A stretch of 64,000 bases of DNA from Palleronia sp. LCG004 (lineage in GTDB: Bacteria; Pseudomonadota; Alphaproteobacteria; Rhodobacterales; Rhodobacteraceae): contig NZ_CP136760.1 in the NCBI RefSeq assembly GCF_032931615.1, positions 62,001-126,000 of the forward strand, written 5' to 3'. A program made the translations under genes and the position numbers. Under the pieces are notes generated by a model, which worked only from the letters and a program-made list of their open reading frames with translations, had not been told where the DNA came from and did no database searches. Positions 1 to 9,029 of this stretch are shown here, one piece after another. Positions within the stretch are counted from its first letter, which is position 1, and each line of letters opens with the position of its first letter.

Positions 1-1120
1 GGAGACCTTCCGCATCCTGCCCTGGGCACCGCATTCGGCATGGCTCTTTTGCGATCTGGCCTTCACCGACGGCAGCCCGATCCCCTTCGCCCCGCGTCAG
101 GTGCTCAAGGCGGCGCTGTCGCGGCTGGCCAGCCGGGGCTGGTCGCTGACCGTCGGGCTCGAGGTGGAATTCCATCTGTTCCGCAGCACCGAGCCGCGGC
201 TGGCCCATGGCGACAGCGGCATGCCGCATCGCCCCCCCGAGACCGAATTGCTGGCCCCCGGCTACCAGTTCCTGGCCGAAGGGGTCTACGACCGGATGGA
301 GCCGGTGCTCGACGAGATGCGCAAGGCGGCGTGCGATCTGGGTCTGCCGCTGCGCTCGGTCGAGATCGAGATGGGGCCGGGACAGGTCGAGTTCGTCTTC
401 GATCCCGCCGATGCCCTGAGCCATGCCGACAACATGATCATGCTGCGGGCCATGGCCAAGGATCTGGCGGCGCGGCGGGGCCTGCATGCGAGCTTCATGT
501 GCCGGCCCCGGATCGACGGCGGTGCCTCGGCAGGCTGGCACCTGCATCAGTCGCTGGTCGAGATGGCGACGGGCCGGAACCTCTTCGTGCCCGAGACGGA
601 GCAGACGCTGACCCCCGAGGCGTCGGGCTGGATCGCCGGCCTTCTGGCCCATGCCGAGGCCAGCTGCATCCTGACCACGCCCACCGTCAACGGCTACAAG
701 CGCTACCAGCCGTTCCAGATGGCCCCGGACCGCGTCCAGTGGGGGCGCGACAATCGCGGTGCGATGATCCGCGCGCTGATGGAGCCCGGCGACGGGGCCA
801 GCCGGATCGAGAACCGCGTGGCCGAGCCGGCGGCCAATCCCTACTACGTCTTCGCCGCGCAGATCCTGTCGGGACTCGACGGGATCGACCGGGGCCTCGA
901 TGCCGGTCCTCCGGCCGAGTCGCCCTATACCTCGGGCGCGCCGCGTCTGCCGCGCTCGCTTGCGGATGCGCTGACCGCGTTCCACGCCAGCTCGCTCTAC
1001 CGGACCGAGCTGGGTCCGGAATTCGCCGAGTTCATCGTGACCCTCAAGCAGGCCGAATGGGACCGCTACGCGACCGCCGTCTCGGATTGGGAGCAGCGCG
1101 AATATTTCGGATTGTTGTGA
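1..1120 (+). CDS. Glutamine synthetase family protein, 5' end outside the window
   Basis: The frame is open from base 2, so this is the C-terminal part of a longer gene; the GTG at 101 is internal. It holds the GS catalytic domain: WHLHQS (metal and ATP site), NGYKRYQPFQ followed by WGRDNR, and ENRVAEPAANPYY. These enzymes make an amide or gamma-glutamyl bond with ATP. Divergent copies in catabolic clusters often act on amines rather than ammonia, so a gamma-glutamyl-amine ligase is as likely as a true GlnA. An isomerase gene starts 13 bases downstream, so the two are probably co-transcribed. The family is secure; the substrate is unknown. Confidence 0.88.
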   Translation, partial: ETFRILPWAPHSAWLFCDLAFTDGSPIPFAPRQVLKAALSRLASRGWSLTVGLEVEFHLFRSTEPRLAHGDSGMPHRPPETELLAPGYQFLAEGVYDRMEPVLDEMRKAACDLGLPLRSVEIEMGPGQVEFVFDPADALSHADNMIMLRAMAKDLAARRGLHASFMCRPRIDGGASAGWHLHQSLVEMATGRNLFVPETEQTLTPEASGWIAGLLAHAEASCILTTPTVNGYKRYQPFQMAPDRVQWGRDNRGAMIRALMEPGDGASRIENRVAEPAANPYYVFAAQILSGLDGIDRGLDAGPPAESPYTSGAPRLPRSLADALTAFHASSLYRTELGPEFAEFIVTLKQAEWDRYATAVSDWEQREYFGLL

Positions 1121-1133
1121 AGGACGCGCGGCC

Positions 1134-1487
1134 ATGCCCCATCTGGTGATCGAACATTTCCCCGAGATCGACGGCACCACATTGTGCCGGGTCGCCCTGG
1201 ATGTCGCGGCCCGCAGCGGGATCATGCGGCGCGAGGATATCAAGGTCCGGACGCAGTGCGCCGGAACCGTGCTGCTAGGCGACGGGCGAAGCTCGTTCCT
1301 GCACGTTACCGTTTCGCTTCTGGCAGGGCGCGAGGATGCGGCCAAGCTCGCCTTGTCGGATGCCCTGGTCTGCGCGCTTAGGGATGCCTTTCCCGACATC
1401 GAGGCGATCAGCGCGGACATCCGCGACATGGACCCGTACTGCTACAGGAAAAGCCTGACGTCCGAGCCGGGCGGGACCGCCGCATAG
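1134..1487 (+). CDS. 5-carboxymethyl-2-hydroxymuconate delta-isomerase family protein
   Basis: 117 residues beginning MPHLVIEHF, the standard N-terminus of the CHMI branch of the tautomerase superfamily; Pro2, exposed after Met removal, is the catalytic base. The end, SADIRDMDPYCYRKS, also matches the family, and the length is normal. The classical enzyme isomerises 5-carboxymethyl-2-hydroxymuconate in homoprotocatechuate meta-cleavage. No other hpc/hpa gene is visible, and the partner is a GS-like gene, so the real substrate may differ. It converges on the pca operon, with 290 bases between them in which no gene is seen. Confidence 0.85.
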   Translation: MPHLVIEHFPEIDGTTLCRVALDVAARSGIMRREDIKVRTQCAGTVLLGDGRSSFLHVTVSLLAGREDAAKLALSDALVCALRDAFPDIEAISADIRDMDPYCYRKSLTSEPGGTAA

Positions 1488-1777
1488 AGAGTGCTCGGGC
1501 GAGCGCGGGGCCGTCCGAACCGGATCGCCCTGGCAGGGGAGACGCGCTGGAACGCGCGCAGCCTGCGGCAGATGGTGGCCGTGCCGACGACGATCCTGCC
1601 TCGGAGCGGCATGCCTCGAACGTCGCGGCAGGACAGCGGGTATCGGGATACCAGCGCAGGGCCGGAAGCATGACGTTTTTTGGTGAACCGATAGTCTCGG
1701 ACCGGATCACGGCCCGGGATCGATGTTTCCCGGTGTCGGGATGCACCGATATATCCCGCTCGATGCAGCGGTTCCCG

Positions 1778-2833
1778 CTAGGCTGACCCGATCCGCTTCA
1801 CGTTCCCGACGACCTCCGCGGCAAGGCCGAGGGCGCGTGCAGCCGTCATGGCAAGGCCGGGCAGGATCATCCATTCCAGCGACCAGGCGGCTCCGGAACG
1901 TTCCTGCTCGTGGACCAGCGCGTGATGAAGGCCGGAGACGTCGGTTGCGGCCGAGCGGGCGAGGGTGACAAGCAATTCGGCCCGGACGGGATTGTGCTTG
2001 TGGGGCATGGCCGAAGACCCACCGCCGCCCGCCAGTTCGACCTCCTCGACGCCCTGCTGCGCCATCAGGCAGATGTCCTGCCCGATCTTTCCGCAGCTTC
2101 CCGCAAGAAGGGACAGGAGGGAGGCGTATTCCGCGACCCCGTCCCGCGCGGCGTGCCAGGCCCTGTCGGCGGGGGCAAGGCCGAGCTCCGTCGAGAGTGC
2201 CGACATCATCGCGTCCGCGTCGGCACCGAGAGCGGCGCGGTCGCCCGATGCCCCGCCGACCTGCAGCCGTTCCACGCGCGGACGGAGCTCGGCCAGCCGC
2301 GCGCGGTGGCGAGGCAGAGGATCGGCCCAGGCGCCGATCCGGTCGCCCGCGGTGATCCGAGTCGCCGCCTGCATCCGTGTGCGACCCATCAGGGGCCGGG
2401 TTCCGAACCGGTCGGAAAGTACGGCGAGCGCAGCTTCCAGCGCGGCAATCCGCTCCTCAAGCAGATCCGACGTCTCCCGGAGGGTCAGGGCAAGCGCGGT
2501 GTCCATTATGTCCTGCGACGTGGCACCGGCATGCACCGCCCCCGCCGCGTCGCCTGCGGCATCCTTCAGCGCGCGGACGAGGGCGGGAACCGGCAAGCCG
2601 TCCCGGGCGGTGCCTTGGCGGAGAAGGTCGAAATCGTGGGTCCATCCGGCAATCGCCGCGGCCGCGGTCGCGGCCGTATCCGGAGGCACCCGTCCGACGG
2701 TGCCGAGCGCGCGGGACCAGGCCGCCTCCACGGATACGAGGTGGCCGAGCTGGCGTTCGGGCGACCAGATGGCCTGTGCCGCCGCGTCGCCGAAGAGACC
2801 GCCGAGCCAGGGATGGTCGAAGACCGAGATCAT
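1778..2833 (-). CDS. pcaB: 3-carboxy-cis,cis-muconate cycloisomerase
   Basis: 351 residues from the ATG at 2833, chosen because it overlaps the pcaD stop as ATGA; the open frame continues upstream without homology. It belongs to the fumarase/aspartase superfamily: HAGATSQDIMDTA in the first third and the signature GGSSAMPHKHNPV (about residue 265) are plain. It converts 3-carboxy-cis,cis-muconate, the ring-cleavage product of protocatechuate, to 4-carboxymuconolactone in the cytoplasm. It is the last gene of the pca operon. Some PcaB proteins are nearer 450 residues; this is the short form lacking the C-terminal extension. Confidence 0.93.
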   Translation of the reverse strand: MISVFDHPWLGGLFGDAAAQAIWSPERQLGHLVSVEAAWSRALGTVGRVPPDTAATAAAAIAGWTHDFDLLRQGTARDGLPVPALVRALKDAAGDAAGAVHAGATSQDIMDTALALTLRETSDLLEERIAALEAALAVLSDRFGTRPLMGRTRMQAATRITAGDRIGAWADPLPRHRARLAELRPRVERLQVGGASGDRAALGADADAMMSALSTELGLAPADRAWHAARDGVAEYASLLSLLAGSCGKIGQDICLMAQQGVEEVELAGGGGSSAMPHKHNPVRAELLVTLARSAATDVSGLHHALVHEQERSGAAWSLEWMILPGLAMTAARALGLAAEVVGNVKRIGSA

Positions 2834-3612
2834 CCGATCCGGTCCCACAGGTCGCGGATCGCCTCGGCCACGGCGTCGGGCCGCTCGATGCAGGGCAGGT
2901 GTCCCACGCCCTCGATCTCGCGGTACGCGCCGCGGGGCAGGCTTTCGGCCAGATCTGCGAGAAGCTCGGGCGGCGTCGCGAGATCCGCCGTGCCGGCAAG
3001 ACAGATCGCGGGGACCGCGATGTCGCCCGTCCGCGCGCGCAGATCGGTATCGCGGATCGCGGCACAGCAATTGGCATACCCGTCGGGCGGTGTGCGGGTC
3101 AGCATCGCCCTGTAGCCCTCGAGCTCGATCCCGCGCCTGACACGGAAATCGGCTGAGAACCAACGCTCGAGCACCGCATCGGCCATCGCGTCGATCCCGT
3201 GGGCACGGAGCGCATCGATCCGCGCCGTCCAGCTCTCCACGTCGCCGATCCTCGCGCCGGTATTGGAGAGGAGCAGCCCCGCCACGAGGTCGGGCCGGGC
3301 GAGCGCCAGTTCCTGGGCGATCATGCCGCCCACGGAGACGCCGCAGACAAGCGCGCCGGACAGGCCGAACCGCTCCATCGTGGCCGCGACATCGGCGGCA
3401 TACCGTGCCATGTCGGCCGGCGTCGTCTGGCTCAGCCCGTGGCCGCGCTTGTCCATCCGCAGGATGGGGCGCTCGACCGGAAGCCGTTCCACCACCGCGT
3501 CCCAGATCCTCAGATCCGTGCCCAGAGAATTCAGGAACACCACCGCGCGCCCGGTGCCCGCGCGATGATCGACATGCAGCACGGTCCCGTCGATCCGGAC
3601 GAAGTCGGGCAT
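2830..3612 (-). CDS. pcaD: 3-oxoadipate enol-lactonase
   Basis: 260 residues, alpha/beta hydrolase fold. The nucleophile elbow GVSVGG (Ser near residue 93), the upstream RMDKRGHGLS stretch and a late GVGHLP histidine give the Ser-Asp-His triad. It hydrolyses beta-ketoadipate enol-lactone to beta-ketoadipate. It follows the BKACE gene by 3 bases and overlaps pcaB by 4. Length and motifs match PcaD; operon position excludes most other hydrolase roles. PcaD and PcaC are separate proteins here, unlike the pcaL fusions seen in some actinobacteria. Confidence 0.93.
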   Translation of the reverse strand: MPDFVRIDGTVLHVDHRAGTGRAVVFLNSLGTDLRIWDAVVERLPVERPILRMDKRGHGLSQTTPADMARYAADVAATMERFGLSGALVCGVSVGGMIAQELALARPDLVAGLLLSNTGARIGDVESWTARIDALRAHGIDAMADAVLERWFSADFRVRRGIELEGYRAMLTRTPPDGYANCCAAIRDTDLRARTGDIAVPAICLAGTADLATPPELLADLAESLPRGAYREIEGVGHLPCIERPDAVAEAIRDLWDRIG

Positions 3613-3615
3613 CGC

Positions 3616-4449
3616 TCAGGCGGCCCGCAGCCCGAGGATGGCCCGCGCCTCGGTCGGGGTGGCGACACGGCGACCCGCGCTCTCGACGATTTCCGCCGCG
3701 CGCGCGACCAGAGCCGCGTTCGACGGCGCGAGCCGGTCGCGGTCGAGCCGGATGTTGTCCTCGAGCCCGGTCCGCAGGTGCCCGCCGGCCTCGGCCGACC
3801 AGCGGTTCAGCTCTGCCTGGTGGCGTCCGATTCCGGCGGCGCACCAGGGTGCGTCGGGACCGAAGAGGTCGCGCACCGTCTCGACGTAGAAATCGAACAC
3901 CCGTTTCACGGCAGGCATCGCGTTGCGCACCCCCATGACGAACTGGACGTAGGGGATGTCCGCTAGCTCGCCGCGGTCGTGCATCGCCTTCGCCTGATAG
4001 ATGTGGGAAAGGTCGAAGGCCTCGATCTCGGGCTTGATGTCGTGTTCGCGCATTTCGGCGGCGAGCCAGGCCACGAGATCGGGCGGATTCTCGTAGACGC
4101 GCGTGGGAAAGTTGTTCGATCCCACCGACAGCGACGCCATGTCGGGTCTGAGCGACAGCATGCCGCCACGCGCCTTTCCCGCGCCCGACCGGCCGCCGGT
4201 GGAGAGCTGGACGATCATGCCGGGACAGTGCCGCTCCACCCCCTCTTTCAGGGCGGCAAAGCGGTCGGGGTCGGAACTCGGGCTCTCGTCCTCGTTGCGG
4301 ACATGGGCGTGACAGATCGTGGCCCCGGCCTCGAAGGCGGCCTGGGTGCTTTCCACCTGTTCGGTCAGGGTGACCGGCACGGCCGGATTGTCGGATTTGC
4401 GCGGCACCGATCCGGTGATCGCGACGCAGATGATGGCGGGATCAGACAT
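3616..4449 (-). CDS. Beta-keto acid cleavage enzyme (BKACE, DUF849), probable beta-ketoadipate cleavage
   Basis: 277 residues. The metal pair HAH is at residues 47-49 and the catalytic stretch RTGLED at 226-231, the same arrangement as the characterised 3-keto-5-aminohexanoate cleavage enzyme (Zn ligands His, His, Glu; catalytic Arg and Asp). BKACE enzymes condense a beta-keto acid with acetyl-CoA, giving acetoacetate and a new CoA ester; with beta-ketoadipate the product would be succinyl-CoA. It lies inside the pca operon, overlapping pcaG by 8 bases, and no pcaI, pcaJ or pcaF is present. Family is seen in sequence; substrate is inferred from position. Confidence 0.88.
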   Translation of the reverse strand: MSDPAIICVAITGSVPRKSDNPAVPVTLTEQVESTQAAFEAGATICHAHVRNEDESPSSDPDRFAALKEGVERHCPGMIVQLSTGGRSGAGKARGGMLSLRPDMASLSVGSNNFPTRVYENPPDLVAWLAAEMREHDIKPEIEAFDLSHIYQAKAMHDRGELADIPYVQFVMGVRNAMPAVKRVFDFYVETVRDLFGPDAPWCAAGIGRHQAELNRWSAEAGGHLRTGLEDNIRLDRDRLAPSNAALVARAAEIVESAGRRVATPTEARAILGLRAA

Positions 4450-5047
4450 CGAGGAACACCGTCTCCTTGTCGCCCTGAAGATGAATGTCGAAGCGATAGA
4501 CGCCGTCCTCCGCCGGAGTCGCGATCAGGGTTTCGCGACGGAAGGCGGGAGCGACCATGCCGAGGAGCGGATCCGCCCCGGTGTCGTCGTCGCCGAAATA
4601 GACCCGCGTGTGCAAGCCCACATTCACCCCCCGCGCCACCAGCCAGAGCGAGAGGTGCGGCGACTGGACATGCCCATGCCTTCCCGGCACGGGGCCGGGC
4701 TTCACCGTCTCGATCCGGAACGCGCCGGTCTCGAAATCGGTGGCGACACGACCGAAGCCGGTAAAGCCGGACGCGGCATCGGCGTGCCGCGGATCGGCCG
4801 GGTGGGGATAAATGCCCTGCGGATCGGCCTGCCAGACCTCGATCACCATGTCGCCGACCGGAACGCCGAGCCCGTCGAAGACGCATCCCTCGATCGCGAT
4901 GCGCTGTCCGAGAACCTCGGGCCCGGCGATGGAGGCACCGATCTCGGCGGGGTAGGCTGACAGCCCGGCAAGGCTCGGGAGGGTGCCGATATGGACGAAG
5001 GGTCCGGCGGTCTGAGACGGCGTCTCCCTTGGGTTTTCAAGCGGCAT
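4442..5047 (-). CDS. pcaG: Protocatechuate 3,4-dioxygenase alpha subunit
   Basis: 201 residues from the ATG at 5047, which overlaps the pcaH stop as TGATG; the longer open frame upstream is non-homologous. The start PLENPRETPSQTAGPFVHIG is typical of PcaG. The alpha chain has the intradiol dioxygenase beta-sandwich and contributes to the active-site pocket, while iron is held by the beta chain. With PcaH it opens protocatechuate between the two hydroxyls. The overlap predicts translational coupling and equal subunit supply. Confidence 0.94.
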   Translation of the reverse strand: MPLENPRETPSQTAGPFVHIGTLPSLAGLSAYPAEIGASIAGPEVLGQRIAIEGCVFDGLGVPVGDMVIEVWQADPQGIYPHPADPRHADAASGFTGFGRVATDFETGAFRIETVKPGPVPGRHGHVQSPHLSLWLVARGVNVGLHTRVYFGDDDTGADPLLGMVAPAFRRETLIATPAEDGVYRFDIHLQGDKETVFLDV

Positions 5048-5763
5048 CACGCCCCCTCCAGCTTGTTCTCGAACATGGTCTGTCGCCGCCCTCTCAGTAC
5101 GATGTCGAACCGGTAGGCGAGGCTGTCGAGCGGCACCGAGGCGTCGAGATCGAGGGGGGCCATGAGCCGATCGAGCGCCGCCGGGTCGGGGATCGTCTGC
5201 GCGATCGGGTCCTGGGCGCGCAGGGGATCGCCCTCGAAATACATCTGGGTGATCAGCCTCTGCGCCAAGCCCGCGCCGAAGATCGAGAAATGGATATGCG
5301 CCATGCGCCACGAGTTGGACAAGTTCCGGAACGGATAGGCTCCGGGTTTTACCGTGCGGAACGCGTAGTAGCCTGTCTCGTCCGTCAGGCAGCGCCCGCA
5401 GCCGCCGAAATTCGGATCGAGCGGTGCGACGTAGCCGTCCTTCACATGCCGGTAGCGTCCGCCGGCATTGGCTTGCCAGACTTCCAGAAGCGCGCCCGGC
5501 ACGGGGTTGCCGTTCCCGTCGGTGACCCGGCCGTGGACGATGGTCCGCTCTCCCATCGCAGGCGCGCCGGTATAGTTGTGCACGAGGTCGTGGTCGAGGT
5601 CCCCCAGCGCAGCATGGGAGAAGGTCGGCCCGGTGATCTCCGATAGCGAATTCTCGACCGACAGAAGCGGCAGCCGGGACGCGCGCGTGACGGTCGTCTT
5701 GTAGTCCGGCGTCAGGGCAGGTGGGTGCTGGCGCCGGTCCCGCTGATGATATTCGAAACTCAC
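5047..5763 (-). CDS. pcaH: Protocatechuate 3,4-dioxygenase beta subunit
   Basis: 238 residues, GTG start overlapping the pcaC stop. Non-haem Fe(III) ligands are visible: a Tyr in GGRYRHV, a second Tyr in GAYPFRN, and the paired histidines in [38 protein letters not shown] is the conserved intradiol core (nucleophilic turn and strand). It forms the (alpha-beta)n dioxygenase with PcaG and produces 3-carboxy-cis,cis-muconate. Length and residues match the family. Confidence 0.95.
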   Translation of the reverse strand: MSFEYHQRDRRQHPPALTPDYKTTVTRASRLPLLSVENSLSEITGPTFSHAALGDLDHDLVHNYTGAPAMGERTIVHGRVTDGNGNPVPGALLEVWQANAGGRYRHVKDGYVAPLDPNFGGCGRCLTDETGYYAFRTVKPGAYPFRNLSNSWRMAHIHFSIFGAGLAQRLITQMYFEGDPLRAQDPIAQTIPDPAALDRLMAPLDLDASVPLDSLAYRFDIVLRGRRQTMFENKLEGA

Positions 5764-6140
5764 AAATTCACTCCCATCTCGGCGTAGATCTCCTTCGCGA
5801 CCTTGATCGCGTGATTGGCGCGGGGCACGCCGGCATAGACCGCCACGTGCATCAAGGCCTCGCGCACATCCTCGGGGCTGGCGCCGGTATTGGCCGTCGC
5901 GCGCACATGCAGCGCGAACTCCTCGAAATTGCCCAACCCCGCCAAAAGCGCCAGCGTCACCAACGATCTCTCCCGCAGGCTGAACTGCGGTCCCGACCAG
6001 ACCGATCCCCAGGCCCCTTCGGTGATGAAGTCCTGGAACGGCGCGTCGAACGACGTTCTGGACCGCTCTGCACGGGCCACGTGATCATCGCCCAGAACCC
6101 GCCGCCGCACCTTCGTGCCGGTTTCGTTTCGTGTCGTCAT
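5760..6140 (-). CDS. pcaC: 4-carboxymuconolactone decarboxylase
   Basis: 126 residues from the ATG at 6140 ([13 protein letters not shown]), preferred over upstream starts because homology begins here. It belongs to the AhpD-like CMD family: [26 protein letters not shown] then HVRATANTG and [19 protein letters not shown]. It decarboxylates 4-carboxymuconolactone to the enol-lactone. It is the first structural gene of the operon, 260-odd bases downstream of the pcaQ coding end, so its leader carries the operon promoter. Confidence 0.94.
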   Translation of the reverse strand: MTTRNETGTKVRRRVLGDDHVARAERSRTSFDAPFQDFITEGAWGSVWSGPQFSLRERSLVTLALLAGLGNFEEFALHVRATANTGASPEDVREALMHVAVYAGVPRANHAIKVAKEIYAEMGVNL

Positions 6141-6463
6141 CCTGCAGCGCCTCATCCTCGGAATTTCCCGCATCCCACCATGGCATAACGAAAACGCCGG
6201 ATACATTGGCAATCCGCAGCCTGAGCTATAACCGTTTGGGAATGGATCGGGGGCGGGCCGACGTCATTGCACGGATCATCCGAGCCGCATCTGCCTGTCG
6301 GTGAGCCGAATGACGGCAGCCGCGTTCGTCGAGGCCACGCCGATGCAGGACGCGCGCCTCTACCGCAAACACGATCCCTCGGTTCGCCTGCGAATTGCCC
6401 GTGTGCCGATCCGGCGTGCCTTTCGCGGAGGTTCCGGCGGGCCAGAGGGAAAAGGCTGGGCGT
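6141..6463 (-). promoter_or_regulatory. pca operon promoter region with candidate PcaQ box
   Basis: This 323-base gap between pcaQ and pcaC has no supported gene. At 6228-6243 the + strand reads ATAACC-gttt-GGGAAT. The described PcaQ binding consensus is ATAACC-N4-GGTTAA, so the left half is exact and the right half matches at four of six bases. It lies about 90 bases upstream of the pcaC start, a normal LysR activator position. Because pcaQ points the same way as pcaC, the promoter must be in this gap or read through from pcaQ. Confidence 0.5.
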
Positions 6464-7399
6464 TTACCGGTCGAACCGAACGATCCGGGACCCCCGAAGG
6501 CGGGCGGCGACGACGCTCAGGGCGTCGATCAGGGCTTCGACGTCCTCGGGCGGCGACTCCTCCCTCCGGGTCGTGATCCCGAGCGCGCCCGAGAGAAACG
6601 GGGCCTCGAGACGCCATCGATGCAGCGAACCGTTCCGCAATTCTCGTTCGACCACGCCGCGGGAGATGAACCAGAGCATGTCCGACCCCTCCAGAAGACG
6701 CAAACCGGCGGCCAGCGATACCGTCTCGAAGGCGATGACCGGGTCGAGAATGCCCGACACCGCCAGGAAATCCTCTACCGGGCGGCGGATGATGGCGTTG
6801 CGGTTCGGAAGGATCAGCGGGTTCGCCCGCAACGCGGCGGCATGATCGTGCAGGGCGAAAGGATGATCCTTCCGGCCCACCAGAACCACCTCTTCATCGT
6901 AGAGCCACTCGAACCGAAGGCCGGGCATCTCAGCGGCTTCCGGCATTCGCCCGACCATCAGGGCAATCTCGTTCGCCCTGAGCCGTTCGACCAGATGACG
7001 GTGCGGTCCGGTGGTGATCGCGAGCCTCAGACCGGGGCGGCGGGTCCGCAGATCGAGCGCCGCGTCCGGAAGAAGCCGCCCCGCCGCCGTCGGCAGCACA
7101 CCAACCGCAATCGTTCCGGCGCTCCCTCCGGCCTGGATGGCCTCGGCGCCGGTTTCAAGCTGCTGCAGGGCAAGAATGGCATGGCGCCGGAACGTCGTCC
7201 CCTCCGCGGTCAGAACGACGCCGCGGCCCACGCGCGCAAGCAGTTCCACGCCCAGCATCGCCTCGAGATCCGCCATCGCCTTCGACAACGAAGGCTGCGC
7301 GACTCCCAGCTTGCGGGCCGCGGCGGAGATCGTGCGTTCCTCGGCGACGGCGAGGAATATCCTGAGATGCCGGAGCTTGACGCCGCGATGTATAGTCAA
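6464..7399 (-). CDS. pcaQ: LysR-type regulator of the pca operon (PcaQ-like)
   Basis: About 311 residues. The N-terminal winged helix reads LRHLRIFLAVAEERTISAAARKLGVAQPSLSKAMADLEAML, with GVELLARVGRGVVLTAEG after it, then a substrate-binding domain. TTG starts at 7399 and 7417 are both possible; 7399 has GGGGAG about 10 bases before it. PcaQ proteins activate pca genes in response to beta-carboxymuconate in alphaproteobacteria. Here the gene is upstream of and parallel to the operon; the divergent layout is the well-studied one. The name rests on context and should be taken as probable. Confidence 0.82.
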   Translation of the reverse strand: MTIHRGVKLRHLRIFLAVAEERTISAAARKLGVAQPSLSKAMADLEAMLGVELLARVGRGVVLTAEGTTFRRHAILALQQLETGAEAIQAGGSAGTIAVGVLPTAAGRLLPDAALDLRTRRPGLRLAITTGPHRHLVERLRANEIALMVGRMPEAAEMPGLRFEWLYDEEVVLVGRKDHPFALHDHAAALRANPLILPNRNAIIRRPVEDFLAVSGILDPVIAFETVSLAAGLRLLEGSDMLWFISRGVVERELRNGSLHRWRLEAPFLSGALGITTRREESPPEDVEALIDALSVVAARLRGSRIVRFDR

Positions 7400-7616
7400 A
7401 GCTTCATAGCTCCCCAATCGGACCCCACCTTACTGCGCCTTTCGCGGTATGGAAGACCCGCGACGGGGCACAGGGCGCATCCCGCCGCGTCACCATGGCG
7501 GGTGCAAGGGGCAGTCGACGGCCGTGGCGCGCAAATCGCTCGATGATTGCAGCGACAGGCGATACCTGACCGTCAATGCCGGATCGTCCGTCAGGACGGC
7601 CAGCCTGGATCGCCTT

Positions 7617-9029
7617 TCAGACGGGCAGGACGATGGCAGCCCGTAGCCCCGGGTCACGTGGCGACAGGACGATGTCGCCGCCATGCTGGCGGGCGACGGC
7701 GCGGGCGATGGACAGGCCCAGGCCAACGCCGCCCGTTTCGCGCGAACGCGATCCTTCGAGCCGGAAGAACGGCGCGAAGACCTCCTCGGTCCGGTCGGCG
7801 GGAATGCCCGGACCGTCGTCCTCCACCAGGATGCGGATGGCCGTCCTGTCCGCAGCCAGGCGCACCTCAGCGCCGCCGCCGTAGCGTACCGCGTTCTCGG
7901 CGAGATTGCGGATGGCGCGGCGCAATCCGTCCGGACGGCAGCGATACGTCCTGCGCCCGCCCGATCGAAAGCGGACCGGCTGCCCCAGTTCCGCGAGGTC
8001 GTCGCAGACACTCTCGACCAGGGCGTTCAGATCGATCGTGCGAGTCGGCTCGGAGGTCGTCTCGCGTCCGCTGAGGGACAGGGCGGATTCCGTCATCGCC
8101 TGCATCTCGTCGATGGTCGTGAGCATCCGCTCCTGCAATTCGGCATCCTCCACCAGCTCGGCGCGCAGCTTCAGCGTCGTCAGGGGCGTGCGAAGATCAT
8201 GCCCGATCGCGGCGAGCATCCGGCTTCGATCCGCCACGAAGCGGTGGATCCGGTCCTGCATGACGTTGAAGGCCGCGATCGTCCGGCGGACGTCCTCGGG
8301 TCCGCGCTCGGTCAACGGGAGCACGGCTTCACCCCGGCCCAGGGTCTCGGCCGCGACGGTCAGGTCGCGTAGCGGGCGCGCGATGCGGCGGACGGTCAGG
8401 ACCCCCACCAGCGAGATCAGGATCGCTGCAAGGGCGAGCGAGAGCGGCAGGTGCGTTCGAAAAAGCGTTTTCGGAAGGCCCTTGTAATATGCGGCATTCA
8501 GGTAGCTGCCATCGGCAAGCGGCATGATGAGGCCCGCGCCGTTCCGGCTGGCGAAGTCGAGGGACAGGGAGGCGTCCGAGAGATCGCCCGAGGCCGGCAT
8601 CGGTCCCGTCCACGCCGCGCCCGACAGGAAGTGATGCGCATCCGCGTCGGGGGGCAGGGGGCTCTGCGCCGTGGCTCCATCCATGTCGTCGAGCAGGTCG
8701 CCCAGGGGCGTGTCGAACAGACCGAAGGCGCGGCGCACCCAGGCATCGCGCGTGACCGGCGCCTCCTGCGTGATCCAGAAGCGCGACGTCTCGGTGCTGC
8801 TGATCCGGATCAGATCGTCCCGGAAGGCCGGGGGCGCGGTCTCGAAGAGACGGGCGAGCGCGGTGACCCGATGCGCGAGTTCCGTCCGGGCCGACGCGCG
8901 CAGGTCCTCCTGCAGGTAGTCCCACAGGATCGAGAGGGACACGACCTGCGACAGGGCGAGGGCCGCGAGCATGGACACGAGAAGTTGCGCGGCGACGCTG
9001 CCGTGCCAGATGCGCAGGAGACGGGTCAC
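7617..9029 (-). CDS. Sensor histidine kinase, EnvZ/QseC type
   Basis: 470 residues. An N-terminal membrane helix (about residues 14-34), a periplasmic region of roughly 150 residues, a second helix (LALAAILISLVGVLTV), HAMP, then HisKA with GHDLRTPL (phospho-His near residue 275), N box NLAENAVRYG, and DDGPGIP and GVGLGLSIA of the ATPase domain. It overlaps the response regulator start by 4 bases, so the two are one operon and surely cognate. The signal is unknown; the divergent molybdenum hydroxylase suggests its substrate or redox state. Confidence 0.93.
   Translation of the reverse strand: MTRLLRIWHGSVAAQLLVSMLAALALSQVVSLSILWDYLQEDLRASARTELAHRVTALARLFETAPPAFRDDLIRISSTETSRFWITQEAPVTRDAWVRRAFGLFDTPLGDLLDDMDGATAQSPLPPDADAHHFLSGAAWTGPMPASGDLSDASLSLDFASRNGAGLIMPLADGSYLNAAYYKGLPKTLFRTHLPLSLALAAILISLVGVLTVRRIARPLRDLTVAAETLGRGEAVLPLTERGPEDVRRTIAAFNVMQDRIHRFVADRSRMLAAIGHDLRTPLTTLKLRAELVEDAELQERMLTTIDEMQAMTESALSLSGRETTSEPTRTIDLNALVESVCDDLAELGQPVRFRSGGRRTYRCRPDGLRRAIRNLAENAVRYGGGAEVRLAADRTAIRILVEDDGPGIPADRTEEVFAPFFRLEGSRSRETGGVGLGLSIARAVARQHGGDIVLSPRDPGLRAAIVLPV

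Noticed and set aside
1488..1777. Small frames and short palindromes in the gap between the CHMI and pcaB genes
   Set aside because: No coding pattern; TCCCG-gtgt-CGGGA is too short to call a terminator with confidence.
1910..3140. Long plus-strand open frames opposite pcaB and pcaD
   Set aside because: High-GC antisense shadows; no family motifs, and the minus strand has clear operon genes with overlapping starts.
6395..7546. A 383-codon plus-strand frame opposite the LysR gene
   Set aside because: Shadow of pcaQ; no recognised domain.
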